Origin: Actinomadura_C sp036008685
Lineage (GTDB): Bacteria; Actinomycetota; Actinomycetes; Streptosporangiales; Streptosporangiaceae
Direction of reading: 5' to 3'
Length of the DNA stretch: 64,000 nucleotides
Assembly: GCA_036008685.1 (NCBI GenBank)
Contig: DASYNF010000195.1
Span: 1 to 64,000 of the forward strand
This document shows positions 54,922 to 63,399 of this stretch, piece after piece (the first letter of the stretch is position 1; every line of letters begins with the position of its first letter). Below the pieces are notes generated by a model. The model made no database searches. It saw only the letters and a program-made list of their open reading frames with translations, and had not been told where the DNA came from. The translations under genes were made by a program, and so were the position numbers.

Positions 54922-55959
54922 GTGTCGACTTCACCGAGCTCCGCGCCACGGCCGCCCACGTCCCGCCTGATCCGGCGCTGGGACGTGGGCGAGCCTCGGG
55001 AGTTCGTCCCGCCGGCCGGCACGTCCGGGAGGCATCGCTGGCGGGTGGACACCCCCGCCGGGTCGTTCCTGCTCCAGCGGTTCACCGGGCGGCCCCGGCG
55101 CGAGGTGCTGTTCCAGCTCGAGGCCACGGCGGCGCTGTCGGACGCGGGCCTGCCGGTCCCGATGCCGATACCGGCCCGTGACGGCGAGCGGCTGGTCGAG
55201 AGCGGTCAGCAGCGGTACGGGCTCTCCCCGTGGATCGACGGGGGGCACCGCGACGGTCTGGACCTGAGGATCTCCGAATGCGTCGAGCTCGGCGGGCTCC
55301 TGGGCAGGGTGCACGCCGAGCTCGACGCGCTCACCCCACCGGTCCAGCAGACCCTGCTGTCGCCCGCCACCCGGGTGCAGGACGCCGTCGCCCGCGCCGA
55401 CCGTCTCCTCGCGGCCACCGGGGCCGGCCCCGAAGGCGCGAACCCTCCGGCGGGGCAGCTCCTCGGTGAGCGCCGCGACCTGCTGGTCAGGCTGGCCGAC
55501 CACCAGCCGCCCGCCGCCGAGACGGTGGCGGCGGGCCATCTCCACGGTGATTTCCAGGCCGCCAACCTCCTGTACGGGAGGTTCACCGGGCAGGTCGTCG
55601 CGATCCTCGACTGGGACCACCTGGTCGTCGGGTCGTTCGCCGGTGAACTGGTCCGTGCCGCCACGCTGCTGTTCGGCTACGGGGACGAGCGCGGGTTCGA
55701 TCTCGAGCGTGTCGAGGCCTTCGTGGGCGGCCATGCGTCGACGTTTCCCCTGGACGCGTCCCAGCTCCAGTCCGCGGTGCACCGGCTCTGGTGGGAACGT
55801 CTCTGCGATCTCCGGTTCCCGGAACTGTCCGGGGTCGATGAGGACTCTGCCGGCGAACCACCGTTTCCGGGCGGGGCGGCGCTGGTCGAGTGGTGGACCG
55901 GCAACCTGGACCGCACGCTGGAGAGCTTCGCCGCCCCGTACGCGCGCGGCGCAGGTTGA
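54922..55959 (+). CDS. APH-family phosphotransferase
   Basis: 345-residue aminoglycoside-phosphotransferase/choline-kinase fold protein. The N-lobe includes FLLQRFTGRPRREVLFQLEA. The catalytic loop is AGHLHGDFQAANLLY (HGDxxxxN), and the metal Asp is in VAILDWDHLVVG. The C-terminal part has VHRLWWERLCDLRFPEL, suggesting a small-molecule (homoserine- or choline-type) kinase rather than antibiotic resistance. GTG start at 54922. GTTCAATTGAAC, a 12-bp palindrome, lies upstream at 54843-54854 and might be an operator. Confidence 0.8.
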   Translation: MSTSPSSAPRPPTSRLIRRWDVGEPREFVPPAGTSGRHRWRVDTPAGSFLLQRFTGRPRREVLFQLEATAALSDAGLPVPMPIPARDGERLVESGQQRYGLSPWIDGGHRDGLDLRISECVELGGLLGRVHAELDALTPPVQQTLLSPATRVQDAVARADRLLAATGAGPEGANPPAGQLLGERRDLLVRLADHQPPAAETVAAGHLHGDFQAANLLYGRFTGQVVAILDWDHLVVGSFAGELVRAATLLFGYGDERGFDLERVEAFVGGHASTFPLDASQLQSAVHRLWWERLCDLRFPELSGVDEDSAGEPPFPGGAALVEWWTGNLDRTLESFAAPYARGAG

Positions 55960-56413
55960 CCGGCGTCCGTTCCGTCCGTACGGCTGTTTCGTCCATATCC
56001 TGATGAGGACCCCAGGGGCGAAACGCCTCCGGGAACTCCGCGGATCATGGGGACGAGGTAGCGAAGGCCGGTGCCGGGGACAATATGGGCATGAACGTCC
56101 ACCTGGAGCGGGCATGCCCTGTCGCCGAGCGACCACCAGAGGGGGTCCCGGACGGCCCGCGTGCCGCCGGCCGGCGGTGGGGCTCGGCGGCCGGCGGCCG
56201 TGGCCGCGGCGGTAGGCTTCGCCGACCAAAGCCACCCGATCGGCTGGTTCAATCGTCATGGCGCCATGCCGGGGGCGGGTGGCCGTCCTTGTATGTCCTT
56301 GTATGTCGTCACAGCATGTCGTCGCATGTCGTCGTATAGAGAACCGGGAGAGTGACGTCCGCTTCAATGGACCCTTTTAATAGGTGCGCCGTCTCCGTCA
56401 CGGAGCCGGCGTC
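55960..56413. other. Gene-free region with short tandem motifs
   Basis: 454 bp without a convincing gene on either strand. At 56286-56333 there are short direct repeats (CCTTGTATGT twice, GCATGTCGTC twice) in AT-richer sequence. TTTTAATAGG at 56376-56385 is the nearest thing to a -10 region for the CBS-domain operon. I see nothing else. Confidence 0.45.
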
Positions 56414-57775
56414 ATGATGCTGGACATCCTCTTCCTTCTCGCCGCGCTCGCTCTGATCGTGGCCAACGGCGTCTTCGTCGCCGCCGAGTTCTCCCTGGTG
56501 ACGGTGGAGCGCAGCCAGGTCCAGCGGCTCGCCGCCGACGGCGATCGAGGCGCCAAGGGGATCCTCGCCGCGGTCCGCCGGCTCTCCTTCCATCTGTCCG
56601 GCGCGCAGCTCGGCATCACGATCACCTCGCTGCTTCTCGGTGTGATCACCGAGCCGGCGATCGCGCATCTCCTCTCACCGGTGATAGCCGCCGTGCCGGG
56701 GAGCTCCGAGCACACGGCCCAGGCCGTGGCGATCGGGGCGGCCCTCGTGATCGCCACGGTGGCGCAGATGGTCCTGGGCGAGCTGGTTCCGAAGAACGCC
56801 GCGCTGGCCCGTCCCCTCGCGGTCGCGCGGTTCGCCACTCCGCCACAGCGGGTCTTCTCGATGCTGTTCGCCCCGTTGATCAAAATCTTCAACGCCGGCG
56901 CGAACGGGATCGTACGGCGGCTCGGCGTGGAACCGCAGGACGAGCTCGCCTCCGCGCGGTCCCCCGAGGAGCTCGGCCTCCTGGTCCGGCTGTCGGCCCA
57001 GGCCGGCACCTTGCAGCCGAGCACCGCCGCCATGCTCAACCGAGCCCTCCGGTTCGGGGACAAGCCGGCGGCCGAGGCGATGACGCCCCGTGTCGACTGC
57101 GTCGTCGTCGAGTACACCGAGAGTGTCGCGGAGTTCCTCACCATCGCCGACCGGACCGGTCATCTCCGCTTTCCCGTCCACGGTGATGGCCCGGCGGAGG
57201 GCGGCGGCTGGGGCGAGGCCATGGGAGTGAAGGGCGTGGCCGGCGTGGCCGGCGCGTTCGCCGTGCCGGTGGCCGAGCGCGCGTCGACGCGGGTCGCGGA
57301 CATCCTGCGGCCCCCGGTCCTGGTCCCGGGCACACTCCACCTCGGCACCGTGCTGGAACGGCTGCGAGCCGCCCGCACCGAGATGGCCATCGTGGTGGAC
57401 GAGTACGGCGGCTTCGCCGGCATCATCACGACCGAGGATCTCGCCGAGGAGCTGGTCGGTGAGATGGCCGACGAGTACGACCTGCCCGAGGAGGAGTCGG
57501 CCGAGCCGATCCACACCCATCTGGCGCCCGGCGAGACCACGACCGTGCCGGGCGGGCTGCGAACCGACGAGGTGGAGGAACGCACGGGATTCGCGATGCC
57601 CGAGGGCCCCTACGAGACCCTGGCCGGCCTCGTGCTCGCCAGGCTCGGCCACCTCCCGCATGTGGGGGAGCGGGCGGTCGTGGACGGCTGGACCCTCACG
57701 GTCGGCGCCATGGAAAGGCATCGTGTGGAGCAGGTCGCCCTCACCGCTCCCGCCCTCGTGAAGGAACAGAATTGA
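56414..57775 (+). CDS. CBS-domain HlyC/CorC-family membrane protein (upstream of pair)
   Basis: 453 residues. N-terminal DUF21/CNNM membrane domain: LDILFLLAALALIVANGVFVAAEFSL, LSGAQLGITITSLLLGVITEPAIA and MVLGELVPKNAALARP are its hallmarks. Two CBS domains follow (about 205-360); the first contains a long Gly/Ala/Val insert (GPAEGGGWGEAMGVKGVAGVAGA). A C-terminal CorC_HlyC domain (PGGLRTDEVEERTGF...) completes it. Relatives transport or regulate Mg/Co, though the substrate is not certain. GGAG precedes the ATG at 56414. It overlaps the next gene by 4 nt. Confidence 0.9.
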   Translation: MMLDILFLLAALALIVANGVFVAAEFSLVTVERSQVQRLAADGDRGAKGILAAVRRLSFHLSGAQLGITITSLLLGVITEPAIAHLLSPVIAAVPGSSEHTAQAVAIGAALVIATVAQMVLGELVPKNAALARPLAVARFATPPQRVFSMLFAPLIKIFNAGANGIVRRLGVEPQDELASARSPEELGLLVRLSAQAGTLQPSTAAMLNRALRFGDKPAAEAMTPRVDCVVVEYTESVAEFLTIADRTGHLRFPVHGDGPAEGGGWGEAMGVKGVAGVAGAFAVPVAERASTRVADILRPPVLVPGTLHLGTVLERLRAARTEMAIVVDEYGGFAGIITTEDLAEELVGEMADEYDLPEEESAEPIHTHLAPGETTTVPGGLRTDEVEERTGFAMPEGPYETLAGLVLARLGHLPHVGERAVVDGWTLTVGAMERHRVEQVALTAPALVKEQN

Positions 57776-58776
57776 GCACGCTGGACCTGGCGGCGATCAT
57801 CGCGCTGCTCGCCCTCAACGGGTTCTTCGTCGGCTCTGAGTTCGCGCTCATCTCCGCGAGGCGCACTCAGATAGAGCCGCTCGCCGGCGAGTCGCGGCGG
57901 GCGCGGGCCGTGATCGCCGCGATGGAGTCCGTTCCGACCATGCTGGCGGGCGCGCAACTCGGCGTCACCGTGGCGTCGCTGCTCCTCGGGGCGATCGGTG
58001 AGCCGGCGATCGCACACGGCCTCGAGCCGCTCTTCGAGCACGCGCACCTGCCGCCGGAGTTCGTCCACCCGGTCGCCTTCGGCCTGGCCCTGACCATCGT
58101 GGTGTCCAGCCACGTCATGCTCGGCGAGATGGTCCCCAAGAACCTCGCCCTGGCGGGACCGGAGAAGGCGGCGCTGTGGATAGTCCCCCCGCTGCTGGCG
58201 TTCTCGCGTCTGGTCCAGCCGCTCATCGCCGTGATCAAGGTCCTGTCCAACGGAGTGTTGGGGCTGATGGGCCTCCCGGTGGCCAGCGAGGTCAGGACCG
58301 TCTATACCCGCGATGAGCTGCCGGCGCTCATCGGTGAATCCCGTGAGCATCGGCTCCTCAAGGAGGCCGAGCACGATCGGATGATCGCCACTCTCGCCCT
58401 GCACGCCCGTCCCGTCCGAGCCGTGATGGTGCCGGTGGACCAGGTGGTCACCGTGTCCGCGGAGACCACGCCCGCGCAGCTGCAGGACTACGCCGGGCGA
58501 TACGGGCACTCCCGCTTTCCCGTGCGGGACGATGAGCCGCGAGGGCTGTGCGGTTATCTGCACATCCTCGACGCGCTCAACGGAGCACCACCCGGCCGCC
58601 CGCTGCCGGTCCGGGAGCTCCCACGGGTGCCCGGCTCCGCGACCTTGGCCGACGTCCTGGCCCTGATGCGCAAGAGCCGTGCGCAGGTGGTGGCCGTGAC
58701 CGCGCCGGACGGCGCCGCGCTCGGCGTGGCCACCCTTGACGACGTGCTGGCCGGCTTGCTGCAGCCGGCCGACTGA
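57772..58776 (+). CDS. CBS-domain HlyC/CorC-family membrane protein (short paralogue)
   Basis: 334 residues, paralogue of the preceding protein. DUF21 domain (LDLAAIIALLALNGFFVGSEFALISARR, LGVTVASLLLGAIGEPAIA, MLGEMVPKNLALAGP) and two CBS domains ending LGVATLDDVLAGLLQPAD; no CorC_HlyC domain. Such long-plus-short pairs are common in actinobacteria and probably form heterodimers. TTG start overlapping the upstream stop (TTGA), with GAAGGA as ribosome site. Confidence 0.88.
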   Translation: MSTLDLAAIIALLALNGFFVGSEFALISARRTQIEPLAGESRRARAVIAAMESVPTMLAGAQLGVTVASLLLGAIGEPAIAHGLEPLFEHAHLPPEFVHPVAFGLALTIVVSSHVMLGEMVPKNLALAGPEKAALWIVPPLLAFSRLVQPLIAVIKVLSNGVLGLMGLPVASEVRTVYTRDELPALIGESREHRLLKEAEHDRMIATLALHARPVRAVMVPVDQVVTVSAETTPAQLQDYAGRYGHSRFPVRDDEPRGLCGYLHILDALNGAPPGRPLPVRELPRVPGSATLADVLALMRKSRAQVVAVTAPDGAALGVATLDDVLAGLLQPAD

Positions 58777-58798
58777 CTATGGGCGTGGCCGGCTGCAG
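58759..58798 (+). terminator. Terminator of the CBS-protein operon
   Basis: 12-bp perfect stem CTGCAGCCGGCC (58759-58770 with 58787-58798), 16-nt loop. The left arm overlaps the last codons of the upstream gene. Confidence 0.65.
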
Positions 58799-59023
58799 AT
58801 AGCCCGGCACGGGAGCGGACCGGTGAGGACGGACGCCCTGGATCCGGGAACGGCATGCGCGGCGCGTCGGTGTTCCGCTACCTTCGGTAGTCACTTCGAT
58901 GACGCGGTACGTCTCTCACAGTTCTGCGGGAGGCAGCGCCCAGCTGCATGCCTGACCAGATCGTCCCTTCACGGCCGCTACGTGGACGGTGCCGGGCATC
59001 TCCTGGCGAGAGTGGAGAGACAC

Positions 59024-59368
59024 ATGCACATGGCGTTTTCTGAAACGGCCTTCCCCGGTGGCGACTCCGACGATGCCGCGGCCGCCGAGATGGTCGCCCT
59101 CTTCGACCGAGGTCGCGCCGGGGACTTCGTCGCCGTCTATCTGGAGCTCCGGGACGGCGGCTACAGCCGGGACCGCCTGGTCGAGCTGCTGCGTGAGCGG
59201 GATGCCGGTTATGACCCGTACCTCCTGGCCGGTGCGATCGCCGAGCTGCCGCACCTGCCGGACGAGGAGTTCGCGTCGTACGGGCTCGACGACATACAGA
59301 TCGCGATGATGCGGGCCCGGTTCGCCGACTGGTATCGCACCCTCCTCGGCGGTGGGCCCCGGGGGTGA
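59024..59368 (+). CDS. Hypothetical protein, 114 residues
   Basis: Acidic helical protein starting MHMAFSETAFPGGDSDDAAA. LLRERDAGYDPYLLAGAIAELPHLPDEEFASYGLDD is a distinctive middle segment; the end is ADWYRTLLGGGPRG. GGAG lies 6 nt before the ATG. No family recognised and no membrane segment. The longer open frame upstream is not supported by codon use. Confidence 0.65.
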   Translation: MHMAFSETAFPGGDSDDAAAAEMVALFDRGRAGDFVAVYLELRDGGYSRDRLVELLRERDAGYDPYLLAGAIAELPHLPDEEFASYGLDDIQIAMMRARFADWYRTLLGGGPRG

Positions 59369-59426
59369 GTCCGGGTGGCCGTTCCCCGGCCCGTACGGAC
59401 CGGACCGGACCGGGGAGGATCGGGCG

Positions 59427-60146
59427 TCAGCCGGTGCCGCGGCGCATCCCGTCGGAGATCTTCTCGGCCGCGGCCACCACCGGCCCCGCGTGCTGGCGTC
59501 CGGGTGAACGGGTCAGGCGTTCGATCGGCCCGGACACCGACACGGCCGCGATGACCCGCCCGCCCGCGCCGCGGATCGCGGCGGAGACCGACGCGACTCC
59601 CGACTCTCGTTCGCCCACGCTCTGGGCCCAGCCGCGGCGCCGTACCGCCGACAGTGTCGTGGCCTCGAACTTGGCACCGCGCAGGCCGCGGTGCAGCCGG
59701 TCCGGTTCCTCCCAGGCCAGCAGGATCTGGGCGGCGGACCCCGCCGTCATGGGCAGGGTGCTGCCGACCGGCACGGTGTCGCGCAGCCCACTGGAGCGTT
59801 CGGCGGCCGCCACGCACACCCGGATGTCGCCCTGCCGCCGGTACAGTTGGGCGCTTTCGCCGGTGAGATCGCGCAACTGGGTCAAAATGGGTTGGGCGAT
59901 GGCCAGCAGTCGGTCCTCGCCGGCGGCGACGGCCAGCTCGGCGAGCCGCGGGCCGAGGATGAAGCGCCCCTGGGTGTCCCGGTGCACGAGACGGTGATGT
60001 TCCAGGGCGACGGCCAGCCGGTGGGCGGTCGGCCGGGCCAGCCCGGTCGTCTGTACGAGCTGCGCCAGCGACGCGGGGCCGGCCTCCAGCGTGTTCAGCA
60101 CGAGAACCGCTTTGTCGAGTACGCCGACTCCGCTAGAGTTGTCCAT
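59427..60146 (-). CDS. ndgR: IclR-family regulator NdgR
   Basis: 238-residue IclR protein, (M)DNSSGVGVLDKAVLVLNTLEAG, helix-turn-helix TGLARPTAHRLAVALEHHRLV, and the effector domain SAQLYRRQGDIRVCVAAAER, SGLRDTVPVGSTLPM, RRRGWAQSVGERESGVASVSA. These match Streptomyces NdgR, which controls leuCD and other amino acid genes. It is divergent from leuC, the expected arrangement. Start ATG at 60146; the frame is open to 60170. Confidence 0.93.
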   Translation of the reverse strand: MDNSSGVGVLDKAVLVLNTLEAGPASLAQLVQTTGLARPTAHRLAVALEHHRLVHRDTQGRFILGPRLAELAVAAGEDRLLAIAQPILTQLRDLTGESAQLYRRQGDIRVCVAAAERSSGLRDTVPVGSTLPMTAGSAAQILLAWEEPDRLHRGLRGAKFEATTLSAVRRRGWAQSVGERESGVASVSAAIRGAGGRVIAAVSVSGPIERLTRSPGRQHAGPVVAAAEKISDGMRRGTG

Positions 60147-60236
60147 AACTCGATATTGCCGTCTCGCCATCTGAGATGCAAGTCGACGTCGGGCAGCGCA
60201 GAGGCGCGCTGGTCAATGATCGGATGGGGTGGAGCG
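60147..60236. promoter_or_regulatory. ndgR/leuC divergent control region
   Basis: 90 bp between divergent starts. An 11-bp palindrome CATCTGAGATG (60168-60178) is the only symmetric element. It is a plausible NdgR site, but I do not have a consensus to compare it with. Confidence 0.35.
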
Positions 60237-61634
60237 ATGGGCCGCACACTGTCAGACAAGGTTTACGACGCGCATGTCGTACGACATGCCGAGGGCGAGC
60301 CCGATCTCCTCTACATCGACCTGCACCTGGTCCACGAGGTGACGAGCCCGCAGGCCTTCGACGGGCTTCGCATGGCCGGCCGGATCGTGCGGCGGCCCGA
60401 GCTCACCATCGCGACCGAGGACCACAACGTCCCGACCACGGACATCCTCGCACCCATCGTCGACCCCGTCTCACGGACACAGATCGAGACGCTGCGCAAG
60501 AACTGCGCCGAGTTCGGCATCCGGCTGCACCCCATGGGCGACGCGGGCCAGGGCATCGTGCACGTCATCGGACCGCAGCTCGGCCTGACCCAGCCCGGCA
60601 TGACCGTGGTCTGTGGTGACTCCCACACCTCCACGCACGGAGCGTTCGGCGCGCTGGCCTTCGGCATCGGCACCAGCGAGGTGGAGCATGTCCTCGCCAC
60701 CCAGACCCTGCCGCAGCGCAAGCCGAAGACCATGACCGTCACGGTGAACAACGTGCTGCCGCACGGCGTGACCGCCAAGGACCTGATCCTGGCCGTCATC
60801 GCCCGGATCGGCACCGGCGGCGGTCAGGGCCACGTCATCGAATACCGCGGCGAGGCCATCCGTACGCTGTCCATGGAAGGCCGGATGACCGTCTGCAACA
60901 TGTCCATCGAGGCGGGGGCGCGGGCCGGCATGATCGCGCCGGACGAGACGACCTTCGCCTATCTCGAGGGCCGTGCGCACGCCCCCTCCGGCCCGGAGTG
61001 GGAGGCGGCCAAGGAATACTGGCGATCCCTGCGCACCGACGACGACGCGACCTTCGACAGGGAGGTCGTCATAGACGCGGCGGAGCTCACGCCCTTCGTG
61101 ACGTGGGGCACCAACCCCGGGCAGGGTGTGCCGCTCGGTGCCACGGTCCCGGACCCCGAGGACTTCGACGAGCCGGTGCGGCGGTCCGCCGCCGAGCGGG
61201 CGCTGGAATACATGGGGCTGACGGCCGGAACGCCGCTGCGTGACATCGCCGTGGACACCGTCTTCGTCGGTTCCTGCACCAACGGGCGCATCGAGGACCT
61301 GCGCGCCGCGGCGAACGTCATCAAGGACCGCAAGGTGGCCGACGGCGTCCGCATGCTCATCGTGCCGGGCTCGATGAAGGTCAAGGAGCAGGCCGAGCAG
61401 GAGGGGCTGGCCGAGGTCTTCCGTGCCGCAGGCGCGGAGTGGCGAGAGGCCGGGTGCTCGATGTGCCTCGGCATGAACCCGGACCAGCTCAAGCCGGGCG
61501 AGCGCAGCGCCTCGACCTCCAACCGCAACTTCGAGGGGCGGCAGGGCAAGGGCGGCCGCACGCACCTGGTGTCACCCGCCGTCGCCGCCGCGACCGCCGT
61601 CACCGGCCGTCTCACGGCCCCCGCCGACCTGTAA
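60237..61634 (+). CDS. leuC: 3-isopropylmalate dehydratase large subunit
   Basis: [4Fe-4S] aconitase-family subunit that isomerises 2- to 3-isopropylmalate. 465 residues, MGRTLSDKVYDAHVV start. VCGDSHTSTHGAFGALAFGIG, cluster cysteines in VFVGSCTNGRIEDL and GCSMCLGMNPDQL, and substrate loop STSNRNFEGRQGKGGRTHL are all present. GGTGGAG lies just before the ATG. The stop is inside an 18-bp tandem duplication (61617-61652). leuD follows after 27 nt. Confidence 0.96.
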   Translation: MGRTLSDKVYDAHVVRHAEGEPDLLYIDLHLVHEVTSPQAFDGLRMAGRIVRRPELTIATEDHNVPTTDILAPIVDPVSRTQIETLRKNCAEFGIRLHPMGDAGQGIVHVIGPQLGLTQPGMTVVCGDSHTSTHGAFGALAFGIGTSEVEHVLATQTLPQRKPKTMTVTVNNVLPHGVTAKDLILAVIARIGTGGGQGHVIEYRGEAIRTLSMEGRMTVCNMSIEAGARAGMIAPDETTFAYLEGRAHAPSGPEWEAAKEYWRSLRTDDDATFDREVVIDAAELTPFVTWGTNPGQGVPLGATVPDPEDFDEPVRRSAAERALEYMGLTAGTPLRDIAVDTVFVGSCTNGRIEDLRAAANVIKDRKVADGVRMLIVPGSMKVKEQAEQEGLAEVFRAAGAEWREAGCSMCLGMNPDQLKPGERSASTSNRNFEGRQGKGGRTHLVSPAVAAATAVTGRLTAPADL

Positions 61635-61652
61635 GCCCCCGCCGACCTGTAA
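61617..61652 (+). repeat. 18-bp tandem duplication at the leuC stop
   Basis: GCCCCCGCCGACCTGTAA occurs twice in direct succession (61617-61634, 61635-61652). The first copy supplies the last five codons and stop of leuC; the second is untranslated and abuts the leuD ribosome site GGAGAG. Confidence 0.9.
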
Positions 61653-61661
61653 GGAGAGACC

Positions 61662-62252
61662 ATGGAAGCCTTCACCCTTCACACCGGCCGGGCAGTGCCG
61701 CTGCGCCGGAGCAACGTCGACACCGACCAGATCATCCCGGCGGTGTGGCTCAAGCAGGTCAGCCGCACCGGGTTCGAGAAGGGCCTGTTCTCCGCGTGGC
61801 GAGAGGACCCCTCCTTCGTGCTGAACGATCCCGCCTACGAGGGGGCGAGCATCCTGGTGGCCGGTCCTGACTTCGGGACGGGGTCCTCCCGGGAGCACGC
61901 GGTCTGGGCCCTGCAGCAATACGGTTTCCGCGCCATCGTCGCTCCGCGCTTCGGCGACATCTTCCGCAACAACGCCACCAAGATGGGCCTGCTGCCGATC
62001 GAGATCGGCGAGGACGCGGTCGAGCGCATGCAGGCGAAGATCGAGGCCAATCCCGCCAAGGAGTTCACCGTCGACCTCGACCGGCGTGAGCTCCGCTGCG
62101 ACGAGGGCGGCGTGCAGTCGTTCGAGATCGACGACTACACCCGGTGGCGGCTCATGAAGGGCCTGGACGACATCGGCCTGACCCTGCGCCATGTCGAGGA
62201 CATCGGCGGATATGAGAAGAGGCGTGCCTCCTGGCTGCCCGCGACGGTGTGA
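61662..62252 (+). CDS. leuD: 3-isopropylmalate dehydratase small subunit
   Basis: 196-residue swivel-domain partner of LeuC: VPLRRSNVDTDQIIPAVWLKQ, GPDFGTGSSREHAVWAL, FRAIVAPRFGDIFRNNATKMGLLPI. GGAGAG 5 nt before the ATG. Its stop overlaps the GTG of the next small gene (GTGA). Confidence 0.96.
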   Translation: MEAFTLHTGRAVPLRRSNVDTDQIIPAVWLKQVSRTGFEKGLFSAWREDPSFVLNDPAYEGASILVAGPDFGTGSSREHAVWALQQYGFRAIVAPRFGDIFRNNATKMGLLPIEIGEDAVERMQAKIEANPAKEFTVDLDRRELRCDEGGVQSFEIDDYTRWRLMKGLDDIGLTLRHVEDIGGYEKRRASWLPATV

Positions 62253-62524
62253 CGGGGCCGGTGAGCTCTCCCGGTCCCGGCGAGCCGGGCTGGAGCGGGC
62301 CCGCATGGGACGACCCGGCTCTCACCGCGCTGGCCAGGCAGCTGCGCGAGGCTCACCGCAAGGTGACACCGATGCCCGCTGAGACACGGCAGCGGCTCAG
62401 CAGGCAGCTGCTCGCGATCACCGATCTGGCGAAGCGAGACGCAGAACTCGCCGGGCGGCGTCTCGCCGCCTTTATGCTCGCTCTCGAGGGCGCAGAGGGG
62501 TACGGACCGGCCCAGGAGGGGTGA
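62249..62524 (+). CDS. Small hypothetical protein coupled to leuD
   Basis: 91 residues. A Pro/Gly-rich N-terminus is followed by a helical region, LTALARQLREAHRKVTPMPAETRQRLSRQLLAITDLAKRDAEL. It starts at GTG overlapping leuD (GTGA, 62249-62252), so it is very likely the third gene of the leuCD operon. Streptomyces has a small hypothetical gene in the same slot between leuD and hup. Function unknown. Confidence 0.7.
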   Translation: MTGPVSSPGPGEPGWSGPAWDDPALTALARQLREAHRKVTPMPAETRQRLSRQLLAITDLAKRDAELAGRRLAAFMLALEGAEGYGPAQEG

Positions 62525-62574
62525 ATCGCCGCTTTAGTGACGCTTGTCACCAGATCCACCCGCCCTGGCACGTT

Positions 62575-62602
62575 TTGTGACTGTCCGTACAGGCCATAGA
62601 GT
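62575..62602 (+). promoter_or_regulatory. Probable hup promoter
   Basis: TTGTGA (62575-62580), 16-nt spacer, TAGAGT (62597-62602), about 125 nt upstream of the hup ATG. The spacer includes CTGTCCGTACAG, a short palindrome; GTGACGCTTGTCAC lies just upstream (62537-62550). Confidence 0.5.
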
Positions 62603-62727
62603 CTGCGAAAGCAGGCCGACAGCAAGGAAATCGCCTACGACATGGCAACTATTGCTTGCAGGTGATTGTGCGGCCGCCGCACGTCCCCTAGTTTCGTCGG
62701 GGCAAGGGGAACTGGAGGAGTATCCCA

Positions 62728-63006
62728 ATGAACAAGCGTGAGCTGGTCGACGCGATCTCTGAGCGGCTGGGGAGCAAGAAGGCCGCAGCCGATGCCGTCG
62801 ACGCCATCCTGGACACGATCCAGACGGCCGTCGCCAAGGGAGAGAAAGTCGCCATCACCGGGTTCGGTTCGTTCGAGAAGGCCGATCGGCCCGCTCGGAC
62901 CGCCCGCAACCCGGCAACCGGCAAGGCCATTGATGTTCCGGCGACGTCGGTGCCGAAGTTCAAGGCAGGCGCGGACTTCAAGAACCTGGTAGCCGGCAAG
63001 GAGTAA
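62728..63006 (+). CDS. hup: HU-family nucleoid protein
   Basis: 92-residue short HU: MNKRELVDAISERLGSKKAA, VAITGFGSFEKADRPARTARNPATG, VPKFKAGADFKNLVAGKE. It lacks the Lys-rich tail of the long actinobacterial HupB. ACTGGAGGAG precedes the ATG. Very strong terminator follows. It binds and bends DNA without sequence specificity. Confidence 0.96.
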   Translation: MNKRELVDAISERLGSKKAAADAVDAILDTIQTAVAKGEKVAITGFGSFEKADRPARTARNPATGKAIDVPATSVPKFKAGADFKNLVAGKE

Positions 63007-63011
63007 CCATC

Positions 63012-63062
63012 CGCCACGACGCTCGGGGGCCATGCACTGCATGGCCCCCGAGCGTCGTGGCG
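63012..63062. terminator. Long hairpin terminator after hup
   Basis: 25-nt perfect arms (63012-63036, 63038-63062), effectively a 23-bp stem with a 5-nt loop, starting 5 nt after the stop. Also faces the convergent minus-strand gene at 63147. Confidence 0.85.
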
Positions 63063-63146
63063 TTGAGTGGGGCGTCGTGGCGCTCTGGGCACGTCTCGGC
63101 TCGCCCAGGTGGATCCCCGGTCGCTCGCTCGACCCGCCCGTGACGG

Positions 63147-63362
63147 TCAGCCGGGGAGGGGAAACGTCGAGAGGGTGATCACGCGGATCCGGTCACCGTC
63201 CGGCCCCTCGTCCAGGGCGAGGTTGACCCGCTGCCCGAACCGCAGCAGCCGGAGCCCGCCGGCCTCGAAGGCCACCGCGTCGAAGTCGAGCTGCGTGCCG
63301 TCGTCGAGGAGCACGCTGCCTGAGCGGGCCGCGGCGTCATAGGTCCGCACTGTCCCCTGCAT
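63147..63362 (-). CDS. Small beta-rich (cold-shock-like) protein downstream of cofC
   Basis: 71 residues: MQGTVRTYDAAARSGSVLLD, DGTQLDFDAVAFEAGGLRLL, RFGQRVNLAL. The pattern of strands is that of an OB-fold/cold-shock-like domain, though the RNA-binding aromatic motifs of CspA are absent. It is 37 nt downstream of cofC in the same direction, a pairing I have seen in other actinobacteria. ATG start at 63362; a GTG at 63371 is possible. Confidence 0.7.
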   Translation of the reverse strand: MQGTVRTYDAAARSGSVLLDDGTQLDFDAVAFEAGGLRLLRFGQRVNLALDEGPDGDRIRVITLSTFPLPG

Positions 63363-63399
63363 GCCCGTCACCCTATCCGCCCGCGCGGTACGGGCACGT

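Noticed and set aside
54922..55959. Aminoglycoside resistance gene
   Set aside because: Only the general APH fold is evident; nothing indicates an antibiotic substrate.
56085..56339. 84-codon ORF in the 56 kb intergenic region
   Set aside because: No ribosome site, irregular codon use, ends in the short-repeat tract.
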